A DNA stretch of 64,000 bases. Source: Tubiluchus corallicola (lineage: Eukaryota > Priapulida > Priapulimorpha > Priapulimorphida > Tubiluchidae). Numbering within the stretch: the stretch's first letter is position 1; every line of letters starts with the position of its first letter. The translations under genes and the position numbers were made by a program. Below, piece after piece: positions 47,901 to 62,900 of this stretch. Below the pieces are notes generated by a model that was not told the origin of the DNA, did no database searches, and was given only the letters and a program-made list of their open reading frames with translations. The stretch lies in the NCBI GenBank assembly GCA_030141605.1, contig JAQGDQ010000278.1:124001-188000 (forward strand). Direction: 5' to 3'.

Positions 47901-50900
47901 CTGAAATTTCACAGAATCATTTAATATCAGTGAGTTAACGGCAGATCAATTGCTGACTAGGATTAAAGTGGTTTTTACCTAGCATCCACAATGCGTATGC
48001 GTTATATACTCACAGAATAGCTGCGTATAAAAAATAAGTATCTACGCTGCCAAACCTACATAAATGCTGACTTATTTTCTCGAATTTTGCTATCAAAAAT
48101 ATAATAGTTGAACATTATATGTGGCATGAATTTTAGGATACAAGACAAGGAAATTAATTGTATTAACAAATTCTGTTGGTATTTGGCTTAGTGAATGGAT
48201 TCATGAGTTCCAATAGCAGGTCAGAGTCTAAAATTGTCTGACTGGTGGATTGTTTCTTATCTTTTTGAATTATCTAGTTTTGTGTCACACAGCTGGCATC
48301 TAATCAATCATCTATTATCATTATCAACGACAAAGTAACCTATACTAAACGTGAGATTAAACGCAATGTTTAGACGCTATTGAAAAGAATAATTTGAATT
48401 ATATCATAATTATGTGCAAATTAGTTTTTGCAGCACTTTTTACTACTTAGCAAATTTAACTTTTGAAAAACATATGCTCCACTATGTACACCACAGAAAT
48501 GATTAAGAATACAAAAAAATGAGTACCACATAAAAATAATTTGTGTTTAAACATATGTTAGCAAAGCTAGGGAAAAATTGTTTTACAGAAAAAAATAAAA
48601 AATATTTTAATGTCCTCGACAGAGCTTCCTTGCTCGATGCCAATGCTATTATGTTTACAAGATCTTACTAGCAAGCTAACAATTCTCCAAATAGAAACAA
48701 AATCAGGTATTACTGAAAGATGAAACAAAACATCTTTGCTGGAAACTTGATGATGAATGCTTCATTTAAACCAGAAAAATGGAAAAAAGTTCTAACTAAG
48801 TTAATGACAATGTTTCGCTTTTCTCTATGATGTAAAAGAGAGCAAAATGCAAGTATAGTACATGCAGTGAGAAAAGTCTCAAAAAAGTGAATTCCACAAG
48901 GCACTGTAAATACAATTTCAATGTTAGCATGCTTCGTGCTTACACAGATACAAGTCTGCGAAAATTACATTACCTGTCGACAGATACCTGTGCACGATGT
49001 TGGTTTGAAAAAAGTTAACGATTTATTACTCATCAGACAGCATCAATTTTGCACATAGTTATTACCAAATCTGATACAATAATAAACAGGCTACATCGCA
49101 ATCATATTTTTTGGAATTAATGTTATTTTTCTTATTTAGAACTTTCTTAATTAATGAACTTCTCTGCATGTTCCTCTGTAACTTTTATAAGTGCTTCGAG
49201 AGATACTGCACTTTGCACAACTGCTAAATAAATTTAAACAAAGTTGATATACAGCAAGTTAAGTTAGAGTTCACCAAAACTTTTATGTGACGAATCCAAG
49301 ACATTTCAGCACACGAATGCTTTATCATGAACCTAAATTAATCAAATACAGTTTATTTTTTATTTTTCAAATTCAAATTCAATTTATTTAAGATGTGGAT
49401 TGTCTAAAAAGCACTTACAAGATTTACATAGTAAATTCATGAACCATAGCTAGGCTTATCATTACTGTAATATGAAATTTTAAAGGAAGGCCTGGGAAAT
49501 TAAGCTTACTTCAATGTTTGCAAAAAATGGTAGAAATATTTAAAAGTGTGACAGCCAATTTTGTAATATTTTTTCATGAACATTAGACAAGCTGCAGAAG
49601 TTTGAACTAGTTTAAGCAGTGCGCACTTACGTAAAACCAAGATGTGCTTACGAAGTCATAAAGTCACCACATATGTCATAATTTTCAAGTGAATGACAAA
49701 TACCACCGCACCTGAAAGTTTCTGTACAGCATACTATAAATTAACTTCATGCTTTAAAGACAGTTTTTCGCATACTTCTTTGCGATGTTTTTATAAGTTT
49801 AAGTGATAAGAGTAAAATAAACCCAACATGTTAAGTGACTTGTCCTTTCCTTTAAGACACTACTGTAAAACATAATTGCCTAGTCAATACGTAGTACGTC
49901 CTTATACTAATTTGAGAGTGATTCCTTACATTGATCTACATCCAACATGTGATCTAAAAATAACAAATTTAGCCACTGTGAAATTCAGGTGATCACACTA
50001 CTGTTGGTCCGTTAACCTCTACAGAAAGAGTTATAGATAAAAATGGCTAGTTAAAAAATTACAGATAAATGCATTAAGAGTCAAGGCTACTTACTGTTAA
50101 AAGATAAATGATGATTAAGATTTACATCTTTTAAAAGCTTTTTAAAAATTTGCTACTCAAAGCCCAGACCAAGGGAGCACTGCCAACAGAATCTGAGAGT
50201 TGATTCCAGATTTTAATCATTCTGTCTGAGAAAAAGTTTTTAAAACAATCAACATAGCAATGATGGGCTGTAACTTCAAGCGATGACCTCTGGTTACATT
50301 AGATAAAAGTGCTTTACTAAAAAACACATCTTTGTTTATAGCTATAGCACTGTCTTCTTGTAATATAGAATAATACATTGTCAGAGTATTCAATGAAGCT
50401 CAAGTGACTCAAGATTAAAAACGCTAATGAAAGTTTTGGTGAAATCTAAGTTATTGCCTTTAAGCCAATTACTTTTTACTAGGAAAAGCAGCATTACTTT
50501 TCACAACAATTTTTTGTGGTAAAACATACGCACAACACTTACCTGTCGCTCTGGTACGGCAGAAGGCCTGTCAGGGATTCGAGGAGCAGGTTTCCGAACT
50601 TTCTTCAGTGCAATTGGACTCACAGCTTGTGCGGAACTATCATTCAAATACAAGGAGCATAATGTTATGTTAGCAGCAGATCGCAGACAGTTATTTAAAA
50701 TTTAGTTAGAATTCGGATGCTGCGCATGCACAGACAGTGAACGTTTCGACAGTCGAGCAGTGCATATGGTAAATTAATGACAACATTTGAATTTGTCCAA
50801 ATAAACTCTGGATAATTATGACTTGTGCTAATTTAAACTGTTAGACTTAATTAGACTTCAATGCAAATTTAATTCTTAACGATAAAAATAGTCCAGTTAA

Positions 50901-53900
50901 TGAAAAATGCCACAATTAAGAGAGATTTAAAAACACATGGCAACTGCAAGCCACTGCCATGGGTTATCTTCAGGTAAAAGAATAAAACAGAAAAAGGAAA
51001 AATCATATAATATTACTAATACTAATGAGAGGTAAATTTTTTAGCATTATTAACACATAAAAATGTCACATAAAAAAGATACAATCACGCAGAAAAAATA
51101 ATTTTACTTAATCTCTTTTTGTTAGAGATGGCGCAACAAATAAAAATTACAGGAAAATGCCAACAGAAAAAAACTACTGGTTTGGCAGTGGCTTGAAATG
51201 TTGTATTTTCCTTTCTTAATTGTGGGATTTCTTTCATTAAGTATTGCAAGTTATGTTTTTTTAAAATTTAAACGCTTAAGTACCAAACCCATATATTTTG
51301 GTTTTTACAAAGTTTTTTAAAGATGATATTGCTTATGAAAGGCAACTAGCAGCAAGCAATACTACTGGCTTCAGTTAATTACAGTGGCAACAAAACGACT
51401 AAAGAGTTGCAAGCGAACACATCTAGTACACGATCTAGCACCTACCAAGTCCACCACAGATATGTCAGAATCAACTATACTAGCACCAATTGGAGAAGGG
51501 CGCGGAGGGATTTTCTTCCGGGACACGGTTCGGAGCAGGCGCGAAGTTAAACTAGGCGAACTAACGAAAGGAAATAAAAATAGCAAGCACTAGTCAAGAA
51601 GTCCAACACCAAAAACTAAAATCTAGAACGCATATTGGCACACACTAAAAAAATAAAATCCATAACCTGATTAAATTGAACAGACTCTGAAAAAAGCCCC
51701 AGCCTCAAATATAAAACGTGTAATATTTATCTAGTTTGTGCAGCTTAGTGGCCAGATGCAAATATATAGCAATTTTGTTTAATAGAAGTCTCCATCATTT
51801 TGCAAATAAGTAAATATTAGAATCATACGAGAAGCATTAAGTTAAATCTGCCAAATGTGTTCAAAATATAGTGTAAAATTAATTGTCAAGCTGTTAATGC
51901 CTGCCACAATGTTATGCTCTTATGTACAGAATGTGCTTTGCCTAAATTAAATTATATTAGTATATATATTTATATATATTCCATATAACCGTTATATACA
52001 AAGAAATTTAGTGATTAATTTAAAGTGAAAGACTAAAGCTTACAGCACAAATAAATTAATTTGTGAATGGGATGATTGAAAAACTGGCTTTGGGCTTGAG
52101 TGCCAACAAAAAAAATAAAACAGTACTAAACTGAATGTGGAGCTGCTTGTTCTGGGTACAAAACCAAATGGTGATGATTCCACAGGGAAGCAAAGAAGAA
52201 ACTGCACCATGACAATGATTTTGTAGTTTCAGCTGTGCACAAGAAATAACCGGAAAAATCAATCCACAATAAAAAAGACATAACATTTAATGCATGATTT
52301 TCTAAGAGTTATTCGTACCTGTCGGCAGTATCAGCAGCATCCTGTAATGTTCTACTTCGGTTCTCATTAACATCACTAGTGCCAGGAATCATACGCATCT
52401 GCCGGTCAGAATCAGGAGTGATTTTAAAATCCATTGCTGAAAAAAATCATTATAATTAGCAGATGAAAAGATAAGAAACTTCTGGATGCATTTATTTAAT
52501 AATATACGTGACCAAAATGTTGTCAATAAACAAATTTATATCCCCAAGTCATAAATAACTTTGATTAAAGTATTTTTTGATAAAGGTATTATATTTAGCT
52601 TATGCTAAAACTATAGCTTAGGACTTGAGTAATACTATAACACAGATTAATTCTTGTTGACAAGAATAATGACAATGAATAGAAAAGGTCCCACAAATAA
52701 AAAACCTGGGAAACGGCACAACGTTTTGAACTACCTATGTAGTTCTTTTTCAGATGAACATAAAAAGGTAAAAGAGAAAAAAATCACTTACTACAAAAAC
52801 TCAACTAATTTTTAGAGAGTTTTTTGTTTAATTTCATCCATCTTTTGCTAATAAACATAACTTTTTGAAACTGGAATTTATTGCCAAACGTTTTGCACAA
52901 TACTATTCATTATCAAGGCATCCAAAATGAAGAAATTAACAAGAATTTTGAAACAACATCGAAGCATAATTCAGTTATATATTTATATATAAATTATACA
53001 TATATATTATATCATATAACATTTGGCTTTTAAGCACTGAATTATACTTCGAAGTTGTTTCTAAGTTCTGGTAATTCTCTTTGGTTCAGATGCCTTGATA
53101 ATGAACAATATTGTTTGAAACCGGTTTTTGGCAACAAATTCCATTTTCAAGAAGTCTTTTGTTTATATTATTTACACAAAAAATGATGCAAGCTCAAAGT
53201 AGGGAGAAACACAGAAGTATTTATGCAGTTGGACAGACACAAAAGAAATTAACAAAAAATCAAACAGGACTAATAGCTGATATATGGAAAAGTTTCCAAA
53301 CCTGTTACATGGAAGATAATCCGGGACGTAACTCATAAAGTTGGGAGTGGGAGACAAAAGAATAAAACTGCATGAGGTGATTAATCAGAAGACTGGGGTG
53401 AATGCAATACGGACAACAACCAAAAAATCAAAGAAAAACCCGTGGTATTAAGGCTTTTAATATTCATAGGTTATACTAAGTTATGTTAAACTGACCAAAT
53501 TTAATTGTTTAAGTAAAGCGTTTGAACAGTTGATATGTTACAAGATTAATGCTGACCGCATGAAGACAATTATATTAACCATTATTGTAACTATAAGCCA
53601 ATTTTTATAAATGGTTAAGTGCCGTGCAAGTGCTAAACATGCAAATTAGATGAAAACAGAAGCAAAATATAGTATTACTGATGTATATCGAATATTAGGT
53701 CTAGGTGCGATACATAACTTAAAGTTTGAACCTATAAAAAACTTTTTTACAAGCTGTACAACCATACAAAAATGTTCAAACAAGTTTCTGGCATTTTAGT
53801 TTTATCGATACTGTTCATTGGTCACAATTTCACAACATGACATGTCAACACAAACTAAAAATTGCAAGTAAAAATCCCATGCCAAAGGAAAATCCTAAAA

Positions 53901-56900
53901 AAGAGATGAAATAGCACTTTAGTTATTCACAACATTTGAAAAGAGACTTTAAACTCTGATTTGCTTAGTACAAAGTACGAAAACATACAAAGAAAAATTT
54001 TCATGCAGTAAAACAATTTAGCCAATTCCTTGAAAGCATTTATGGATACAAAACAGCTTCACATAAGTTAATGTTGATTCTTTCATAAGATCAAAAGCAA
54101 AAACAGGTTACAGTAACATTAAAAGAAAGCTCCAGCATTGGTCACATTCTATTCTCTAAACTATTGTAATCATGAAACAGACATTGAGATGGCACGTAGT
54201 GGCATATTCCTGACTTATTATATTCTCACTGAAGTATTAATTAAACATAAAACATATTATATTATCCTTATTATCAGCACTAGAACATTTTGTGAGGTCT
54301 TTATGATTCTGGCACACAAGCTGTCTAGTTTAGCTCTCTGGGCAGAATGCTCTGCATTAGTGATTTCTAAGTATTTCTAGAGAAAAATGCTGGACTTTTC
54401 TTTTAATAAATACTAATAAATGTGCATTAACTCCAAATGCACACACTTGCCAAGCACCAATGTTAAAGATGTTGAGATACTAAGAACCTAAAGTGAAAAA
54501 AGTGACAAAACAGATTTTATTAGTTTTTTTAGTATTTCATGCACTGGACTTAGAAAGGAGTAAAAGCCTGGGTTAGTCGTGTGTAGAAAGTTTGAAGATT
54601 TCTGCTAGTTAAGATTTGTACCCTCATCAAGTTGACACTGATTGACAGCCTTCTCAGATGGCCTATCTCTCTCGTTATCCACAGGATCAATAGCCATGGC
54701 TATGATTCCCGGTCCAAAACCGTGTTCATCCACTTTAGAATTCCTTCGCTCACCTGCTGGTAACATTTCGCTGTCCGCCGCAATATCCTCCATTGAGCGT
54801 GTAAGATGCCGCGAAGGTCTTGGGGGTATTTTCGGGGCAACAGGTTTCTGTGGAAGGTGTGATGGGCGAGGAGGCGGTTCAATGCCTGATGTAGCTTTGC
54901 TAGGTTGAGAAGCAGCTTTATGCTGTCCAGTGAGAGAAGACTTTTCATAAACTATATCATCCAATTTAGGATACAAAGGTTTGTACTTGGGGCTTGGTGA
55001 TGGTGGCAAAGCCGGATCCTCAACTTTAGTGACACTATCGGCTTCACATGTACTTTGTATATAGTCGGGCCTATCCGAGGGTTTCTTACTATCAGTAGGC
55101 AAGTCGTCGTCATCTTCGTCATGCTGAGCTAGTGGAGCAGTGATCCGCTTCCCTATCACACCAATGGATTGCGCAAGAGCCGACATCGATGAAGGAATTT
55201 CACGAGTTACGTTTGTTTTACTGGTAACATCTTCAGAGGGTGGAGTATTGCCTTCACTTATGTTTTGATGTGCAAACCGAGGCTTTTCTTTCGGGCTGTA
55301 GTGTTTGTATTCCAACTCTAAAATGGGAACATGGGATAAATGACGAACGCTGACTGATGAGATAGCTATTTGAACTTACGCAGACAATAAAAAATACAAA
55401 TTGCTTCATTGTTCTTTAAAATCAACCATTGTTATATCTAGCTTTGTTAGCAACAGCTATCCATTCTCTCTGACACCACAATGTTAATCCTACATTAAAT
55501 GTTTTGAAAACCGTAGTTTAGCGACAATTATTAGTAAAAGAGCAAGCCACACTTAATCGCGGATGATTTTATGCATGCCGGCATACTCTTATTCTGGCAT
55601 GTTTTGCAAATAAGGGGAAAATAATACAGACCGAAATGTTTGAAAAATAACTCGTAATTTCACTAATCCAGTTTTACTTTGTCGGCCAAGACCTGCTGTA
55701 TACTTGAGCGCAACATGGCCAGTAAAATGCTTTGCATGGGCTAGCAAATTCTCAACACAATTTTTTGGTGCGACATCATGACATCACTAGAGATCAAATT
55801 TATTAAATTTTATGCTAGATTTCTAACTTGCAACATGATCACATGCCACTCAAGTGTTATGGCAAATGGAGAAGAAAAATTGTTTCATGTTTCAGGCATC
55901 TAGGAACAAAGACACTTTAACTGCTAAATGCACTGGAATGCAGGTAAATGCCTAACATCACCACAAGAGTGGAAATCTTCTTACCGCCGGGAAAGAAGTA
56001 ATCTGCATGACTGACAAACGTCTCAATGATATTGCTTTGCTGCCCAGAAGTGAACACATTCATTCTGAAAAAGAAAAGAAGTTTACAATCTTACACACAA
56101 CATCAATGACAGTTAGCACAAGAAGAATAGACACTTACAGAAGATGCAAACAAAAATTATTATCTCTCGATATAAGTGTGTGCATTAGGAGTGAGCATTC
56201 TCTACTAAAAAACGAATTCGAATCGAATCAAATCTGTGACTTTCGAAACCGAGTTGAACGAATTTCAGAATTTCTGAGTTAGAAAGATTTTTGAACAAGT
56301 TTTCGTACTAGCACTAAAAAACGGACCTACAAAGATCAAGCATAATACTGAATTTTGTTCTGTAGTAAAACTACTAATAATTTGTTTAAAAACTGTGCAC
56401 AGAAATCACAGGTAATTGTGCTAATTGCATTGTGTTTCAAACGTTTTAATCAAAAAGAGTGTATGTACTTGAAGTGCTGAAATATTCAAATCTGCAAGTT
56501 TAGGTTTGAATTAAATTCTAACTAAAAAAACATGTCCGAATGAATTCGATTCGAATGTTTGATGCTCACCCCAACTTTGCATGGCTATCCAAAATACCGC
56601 TGTACTCTGATTACTGTTACCTGTTGTGGAAGTTTGGAGAACAAAGCCTAGGAGGCAAATGATTACTAACCTAATGATATTCTGATAACTGCCACATTAG
56701 AAAAGAGACAACAAAAACCACTCTGGTACGACACAGGTCAAAGAACCAAAGACATTTTAGGCAAAGGCAAACGTATCAAGACATTGAGGAATTGTGAAAG
56801 CTGTTACGAGTAATTTACTGTCAAACAGCAAGCAAGAATAACTAGTCTGCAAGTATAACTAAGAAATCTGAGTTTTATATTGCATCTTCAGCAAAATTAT

Positions 56901-59900
56901 TCTATTTAGTGATGCTTTATTCCATTAAAAGGTGAAAACCCAAGGTACAAACTGCAAATGATTTTTTTGTAATGCAACAAGAACAACTGATCCAACACTT
57001 TTATTAATTAATTAATCTTTTTATTCGTATAAAATTTCATTCAACATTGATTTTTAGTATAGATAATTAATACAATAAAATTGATAATAATTTTTTTAGT
57101 AATTAAAAAAAGATGATGAAGACCATACATATCATCATTCATGTTGCTTACACATTCATAAAAAGCTTCTACAATAGTAAATTTTCTTGCTAGCTCACAA
57201 TGGACAAGCACCTAGAAATCAAACTAATAAATGTGACAAAATTTTATCTGACGAAATTATAAACTTTTCTGTGCTAAGTCACTAAAACCAGCAAGGTAGA
57301 TGATACACTTTGTATGCTGTGATTCCATCGGCAAGTTAATGATAATACAATCATTTAAAAAACCACCAAGTGGTGATTCAAACATGAATGATAGAATCGC
57401 TGAAAGACACGTGTATTAATGCGTAACATTTGGTCTTTGATCCCCGACTCATCTGGTGTTAAGAGTCATTAGTATCAGTCATGTGCAAAGAAAAATGTGT
57501 CAGGTTAGCACAGTTAAATATAAAAGATTAATCTAGACCAAATAGACACAGTTACGGGTCAAACTGTGAAAGGACAACCTGAAACGTTCAACAGCGGAAG
57601 ACGCGAACAAACTGTGCTGGGCAAGATAAACATAGCGAAAGGTAAATTTATGTCAATGTTATTATTGTTTTTTATAGTCCAAGGTGACATAAACAGTGTA
57701 TGTGGTGAAAAACACAACCACATTTCACCTCCACATTTGCAAAAATGTCTTAAAATGTTAAAAAAATAATTTTGGTAAGTTATATTGGTGCAATGCTCAA
57801 CAAATTTAGACGTAAGATTGCTTCTCTTTTATTTTTAAGATGACGTTACATACCAATAAGGTAGTTTTACAACCATATTGTTATCACTAACTAGAATTAT
57901 TACTCAACCAACAGAAACTAGAGAGTGCCAGACTGAAGTGAAGGGTTTCCATCTATTTATTTATAAAAATTATTATTTAGTACATACCCTCAAAACAAGG
58001 AAATAATCATACTGTGATGTTTTGCGATGCTTTCATTTTTTTATGCTGGTGTTTACACAAATCAGCTGAGCATCTTATCTTAAATTTGTTTAGCATCATA
58101 CATGTAAAGTAACATTAAAATTCACTGGCCCATTTGGTGTATGCAGCATTACCAGGCTCAGCAGGAACCAGACCTATGCTGTAGTAAAAGTATTGTACTT
58201 ATAAATAAAAAACAACTCATACAAATAGTTGTTTCAATCTTAAAAAACTGTTTCACATAAATTATTACAGCCAAATTAGTTGTTTGTAAACAATTTTGAA
58301 AAATGTGGTTATTGACCATAAGTCTCAAGTTTGGCCACTCACTCTCAGTGCTACAAAATTTAAAATAACTAGAATGTCAAATTAACCAATGACTGATTTG
58401 TAATTGTAATTTTACATTCTGATTTTACATTACAATGACTGGCTCTTGTCAAAACCCTGTATTTCCATAAATCCCACGTTGTTAGCTCAACAAATATAGA
58501 AAGTTGCAAACAGTATAATTTTACAAAAAAATTTGGTTTATTACAGATACTTCCCTTTCACAAGCAACATGTCACCAAGAAACTTTGACGAAAAAGCAGA
58601 TAATCTCAAGCTAATGCCAGACACAGCGACTACGGTAAATGAAAAGAAAATACAGATGAAACTCGTATGGCGCAATATAGTGTGGATGTTATACCTTCAT
58701 CTCGGTGCTTTGTACAGTTTCTACTTACTGCCTGATTGTCAATGGAAAACAATTTTGTTTGGTAAGTGTGGGCATAAAGGATAAGGGTAGGTGCACATTT
58801 ATAGTGTTAAGGAGTGTGAACGTTCACCTGGCAATGGTGCACTATTTGATGCAAGTTAAGGTACTATTACATAGAATGCAGGCAGGTCAGGTTGCTACGC
58901 AAATGACCGTTGTTGAAATTTATTCTGATGTTACTGGATTTGCAGTTTAACGCAATTTAAGGCAAGTCACACGAGTCGCACTGTGAATGCTAACCTTAGA
59001 TGCCAGATTAGCTGAACCATAGTTATCATAGTACTCTCATAAACTTGATATTTGTACAAGAAAACAAATGTTATGTGCGCATTGCGTTTCACCCAAAGTA
59101 AATTATACGTAGAAAATCAATAGCAGTATAATAATTTTGTGCTACAAATTCAAATCCAAACACTAGGAACCTCAAATCTTAGATGCAACTTCACCACTAC
59201 GGTGGTAAACCAAACATAATCATATATAAAATGTAAAAAACTATGGAATAAAAAGGTACCTAACCGTAACCGTAACCCTAACCCTAATCCTAATCCACTT
59301 CACTAACTAATTCCTTGTGTGTGGGAATCGTAAACTTTAGCCGGATTTCCAAATTATCAGAGGAACTCTTTCTACTGACTATATGGATGCTTCAAAATAA
59401 ACTGACTTGATGTTAAACATAATTAAAGCTCTTTGTTGAAACAGAGTAGTAAGATGTCTTACAGAAAATTGAAAACAAACAAGCAAAAGCAAAAGTAAAT
59501 ATCAAATATCAAAAAGTTTTACAAAAAGTTAGCTAATACAATGCGAACAGCAGCTGCTCATGTAATAGACTATGTATCCAAACTACGTATTCAAGATTCA
59601 CTACTGCATGCTTAAACTTTCCTCTAACTTTGATTGCCTAATTTTTTTGCAGCGATTCTTCTCTACGTTGTGGGTGGACTGGGTGTAACTGCAGGTGCAC
59701 ATAGACTATGGGCACACCGGTCATACAAAGCAACACTTCCCTTACGCATATTCCTCGCCTTCTGCTTTACGACAGCTTTTCAGGTATGAAAATTGTGCCA
59801 GACAATTTGAGCTTTCTAATTCAAAAATTACGCAGGAGAAATTTTTCATCAAATGGTAAGGAAACAGAAGTTCTTTTACAGTGATCGCGTGCTGAAATGT

Positions 59901-62900
59901 TATATAAATAACTGTTACTGACAATATGATGAAAGTTTATTGTATCAAGTAGCATTAGATAGATTTATAAGTGTTGTGCACTGTTACATTTATCAGATTA
60001 GTACATGTTGAGTTACAGATTAGATAATTGTTATTTTATGTAGTTTATATCACAAGCTATAAATAATATTGATGTTTTTTGCAGCGAATGTACAGCAATT
60101 CAATTCTGACCAAATAAATCCATTATGTAGAGTCATCCAGAAGAAACGTTACACAAATGAACTCACAAGTCTTTATCCTGACAGACATGTTTGTAAAAGA
60201 GATCCACATTATTGTGTAGCTCATTCTCCTGTTTCCAAAGAGTTATTTTTACTGCAATCTTACTATCAAGCATCACAAGGATGTTTTTTCTACATGGAGT
60301 TCAGCCAATGAGTAAAAAACCGACACTTTTGGACATTTTACCTGCTGTTCCTTGAGAAACGCCTAGCAGTACTTGGTGTGAGTGGTTCAAGGAAAATGTA
60401 CAGCTCTCAGAAAACTGGGAACAACCTGGCTGCACAATGACGTGGGTCTCCTTTACAAATGTTTCGACTAGGATGAAGCGTGAGCTAGTTTAGGGGAAAT
60501 GTTTTTATGACCCTGCATTACTATTTTACTGAACATTTTTTGACTTGATCTGACTTGTACTTGTAGAATGACATCTATGAGTGGAGCCGTGACCATAGAG
60601 CACATCACAAATATTCAGAAACTAACGCCGACCCACACAATGCAAAACGAGGACTCTTCTTCTCTCATGTGGGCTGGCTTCTCGTACGCAAACACCCTCA
60701 AGTGGCCGAAAAAGGAAGAAAAATTGATTTGACAGATGTCTCTTCTGATCCAGTTGTGAAATTTCAGAGAAAGTAAGCAACAGTAGAAATTGCTAAATGC
60801 GGTGACAATTACATTTCCTCAGTAATTCCCCGAGCTTCAGCTTGGGTCTTAAAAAAAATCCAGTGATTCCTTCACTTATTCACTCTGTTCATCACACTTT
60901 TTCCAACTCCAAAAGTATTCAACTAATTGAGGTGAAATTTTGTAGGATGGTTAGGTAGTATGTTCTCTGTTCAAAATAGAAAGATGTAGCAATTCTCTTT
61001 GTTACTTAGTTAACTAACTACAGTTCTTCAGTCAATTAATTTTGAATTGATTAACCATGTACATATCCTTGTAAACTTTACTGCTTTTCCTTATATTTTG
61101 TAGAAATTTATTATGTACAGTTTCGTAGTACAACTAGTTAACAAACCGATTTTAACCAAATGAGCTACATAATTAAGCATAGTTTTAAGTTACTATTTTT
61201 ACATATTTTTCATGACAGGTATTATCTTGCCTTGGTACTACTATGCTGCTTTATTTTACCATCTTACATCCCGACCCTCTGGGGTGAAAGTGCGTGGAAT
61301 TCATATCACGTTTGTGGATTGCTGCGATACTCTCTAACATTAAATGCCACGTGGTTGGTGAACAGTCTGGCTCATGCATGGGGAAACAAGCCATATGACA
61401 AGTACATGACAATATATTTTACTTTGTCTTCAGATTTGCTAACTTAATTTAAACTAAGCACATAAAGTCATTTAACACATTGGGTTTATCTTACTGCCAT
61501 CATTTCAACTTAAAAAATCTAAAAACGAAATTAGTAAAAATTGCCCACAAAGCATAAAGTTAAATTTATACTACACCTGTACAAAAATTTCCAAACAGTA
61601 AGCAGTAGCTATATACTTGTAAATTACGAAGAAATTTGCAGACTGCCAGGACTTTCGTAAGCACGTGTTTCTTAAACTACTTCAAACATCTGCAGCTCAA
61701 TTAGTGTTCAGTCAGAAATACCACAAAATTAGCTATCTATTTTTTAAGTAAAAATCTGCTACACCATTGACAGAAACTGACATTACTCTGCTCTTCTTCA
61801 GAAAGCCAATGAAGTCACTGGCAGAAAAATGAGCATTCCAAATGGAGATACTCAAGTGTGAAATGATCACAAATTTAAAGTGATTTGACTAATAACACGA
61901 GTCGTTTTTCACACTTTTATGGAAAAAATCTACATTCATGGAATATTTGGCAATTCCTTCCAATAAATTTTTGAATACATGAAAAACATTAGCTCCGAAT
62001 TCATGAAAATTAAAATCACATTTACTTTTAAACTACAGTAGGCGCTGTTTATTAGATTCACGGTTAATAGACTGAGTCGCTTGAGTCAAAACACTTCTGT
62101 CCCAAAGTGAGCCTATTAAGCGGTGCCTACTGTATTATTGGAAAAACTTTTAATATTTCAAAACAGTCCTATAAAACATGGAAATCTTTACAAAAGAAAT
62201 GATACTTTTCAAAAGATAAACATGCGCTATATTTAATTATAGACTGATTATTTCGTACATAAAACACCATTTAATTTCAGGTCAATTAATCCCGTGGAGA
62301 ACATTTTTGTTGTACTAGGAGCTATAGGTGAGGGATTTCACAACTATCACCACACTTTTCCTCAAGATTATGCTACAAGTGAATTTGGAAAATTGTTCAA
62401 TCTTACAACAACCTTCATAGACTGCATGGAGCGACTAGGGTTTGCATACAATCTCAAAATAACTCCAAAATCAGCAGTACAACGACAGAAAGAGAAACGA
62501 GGTGACGGATCGGAGGGGTTTGGCATCTTATGATCGCACTGCTGTTAACACTTCATTTAAAATCCGGTTACAAGGTTAATTATAAACAAAGTTAAATAAA
62601 CAATAAACAGAGTAACTTATGTTTATAATGCAAATTACAATGCCTAAATACTCTACTTCTTTTTGTTACTTGAAGGGCCATTTTTTAAAATCAGAGTAAA
62701 CAGCATTAATCAATATAAGTTACATTCTGACAGTAACAAAATATTAGTTGTACAAAATTTAGCCCGAACTTGAGTTCTGTGTGAAATAATACTTTTACTA
62801 TCTACTTTTCAAGTCATTACTGATGTTAATTAATGCAAAGTATAGTTGTCCCTGGAAAAACAAAATCAGCAGTTAAGGTGTAAACACTCACTAGCTGCTA

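Noticed and set aside
47495-47904. Plus-strand frames opposite the last RhoGAP exon
   Set aside because: Shadows of the minus-strand coding exon, which has a clean acceptor and matching phase.
60069-60311. 80-codon frame between desaturase exons 2 and 3
   Set aside because: Exons 2 and 3 already join in exact phase at positions that match the family; this frame is intronic and matches nothing.
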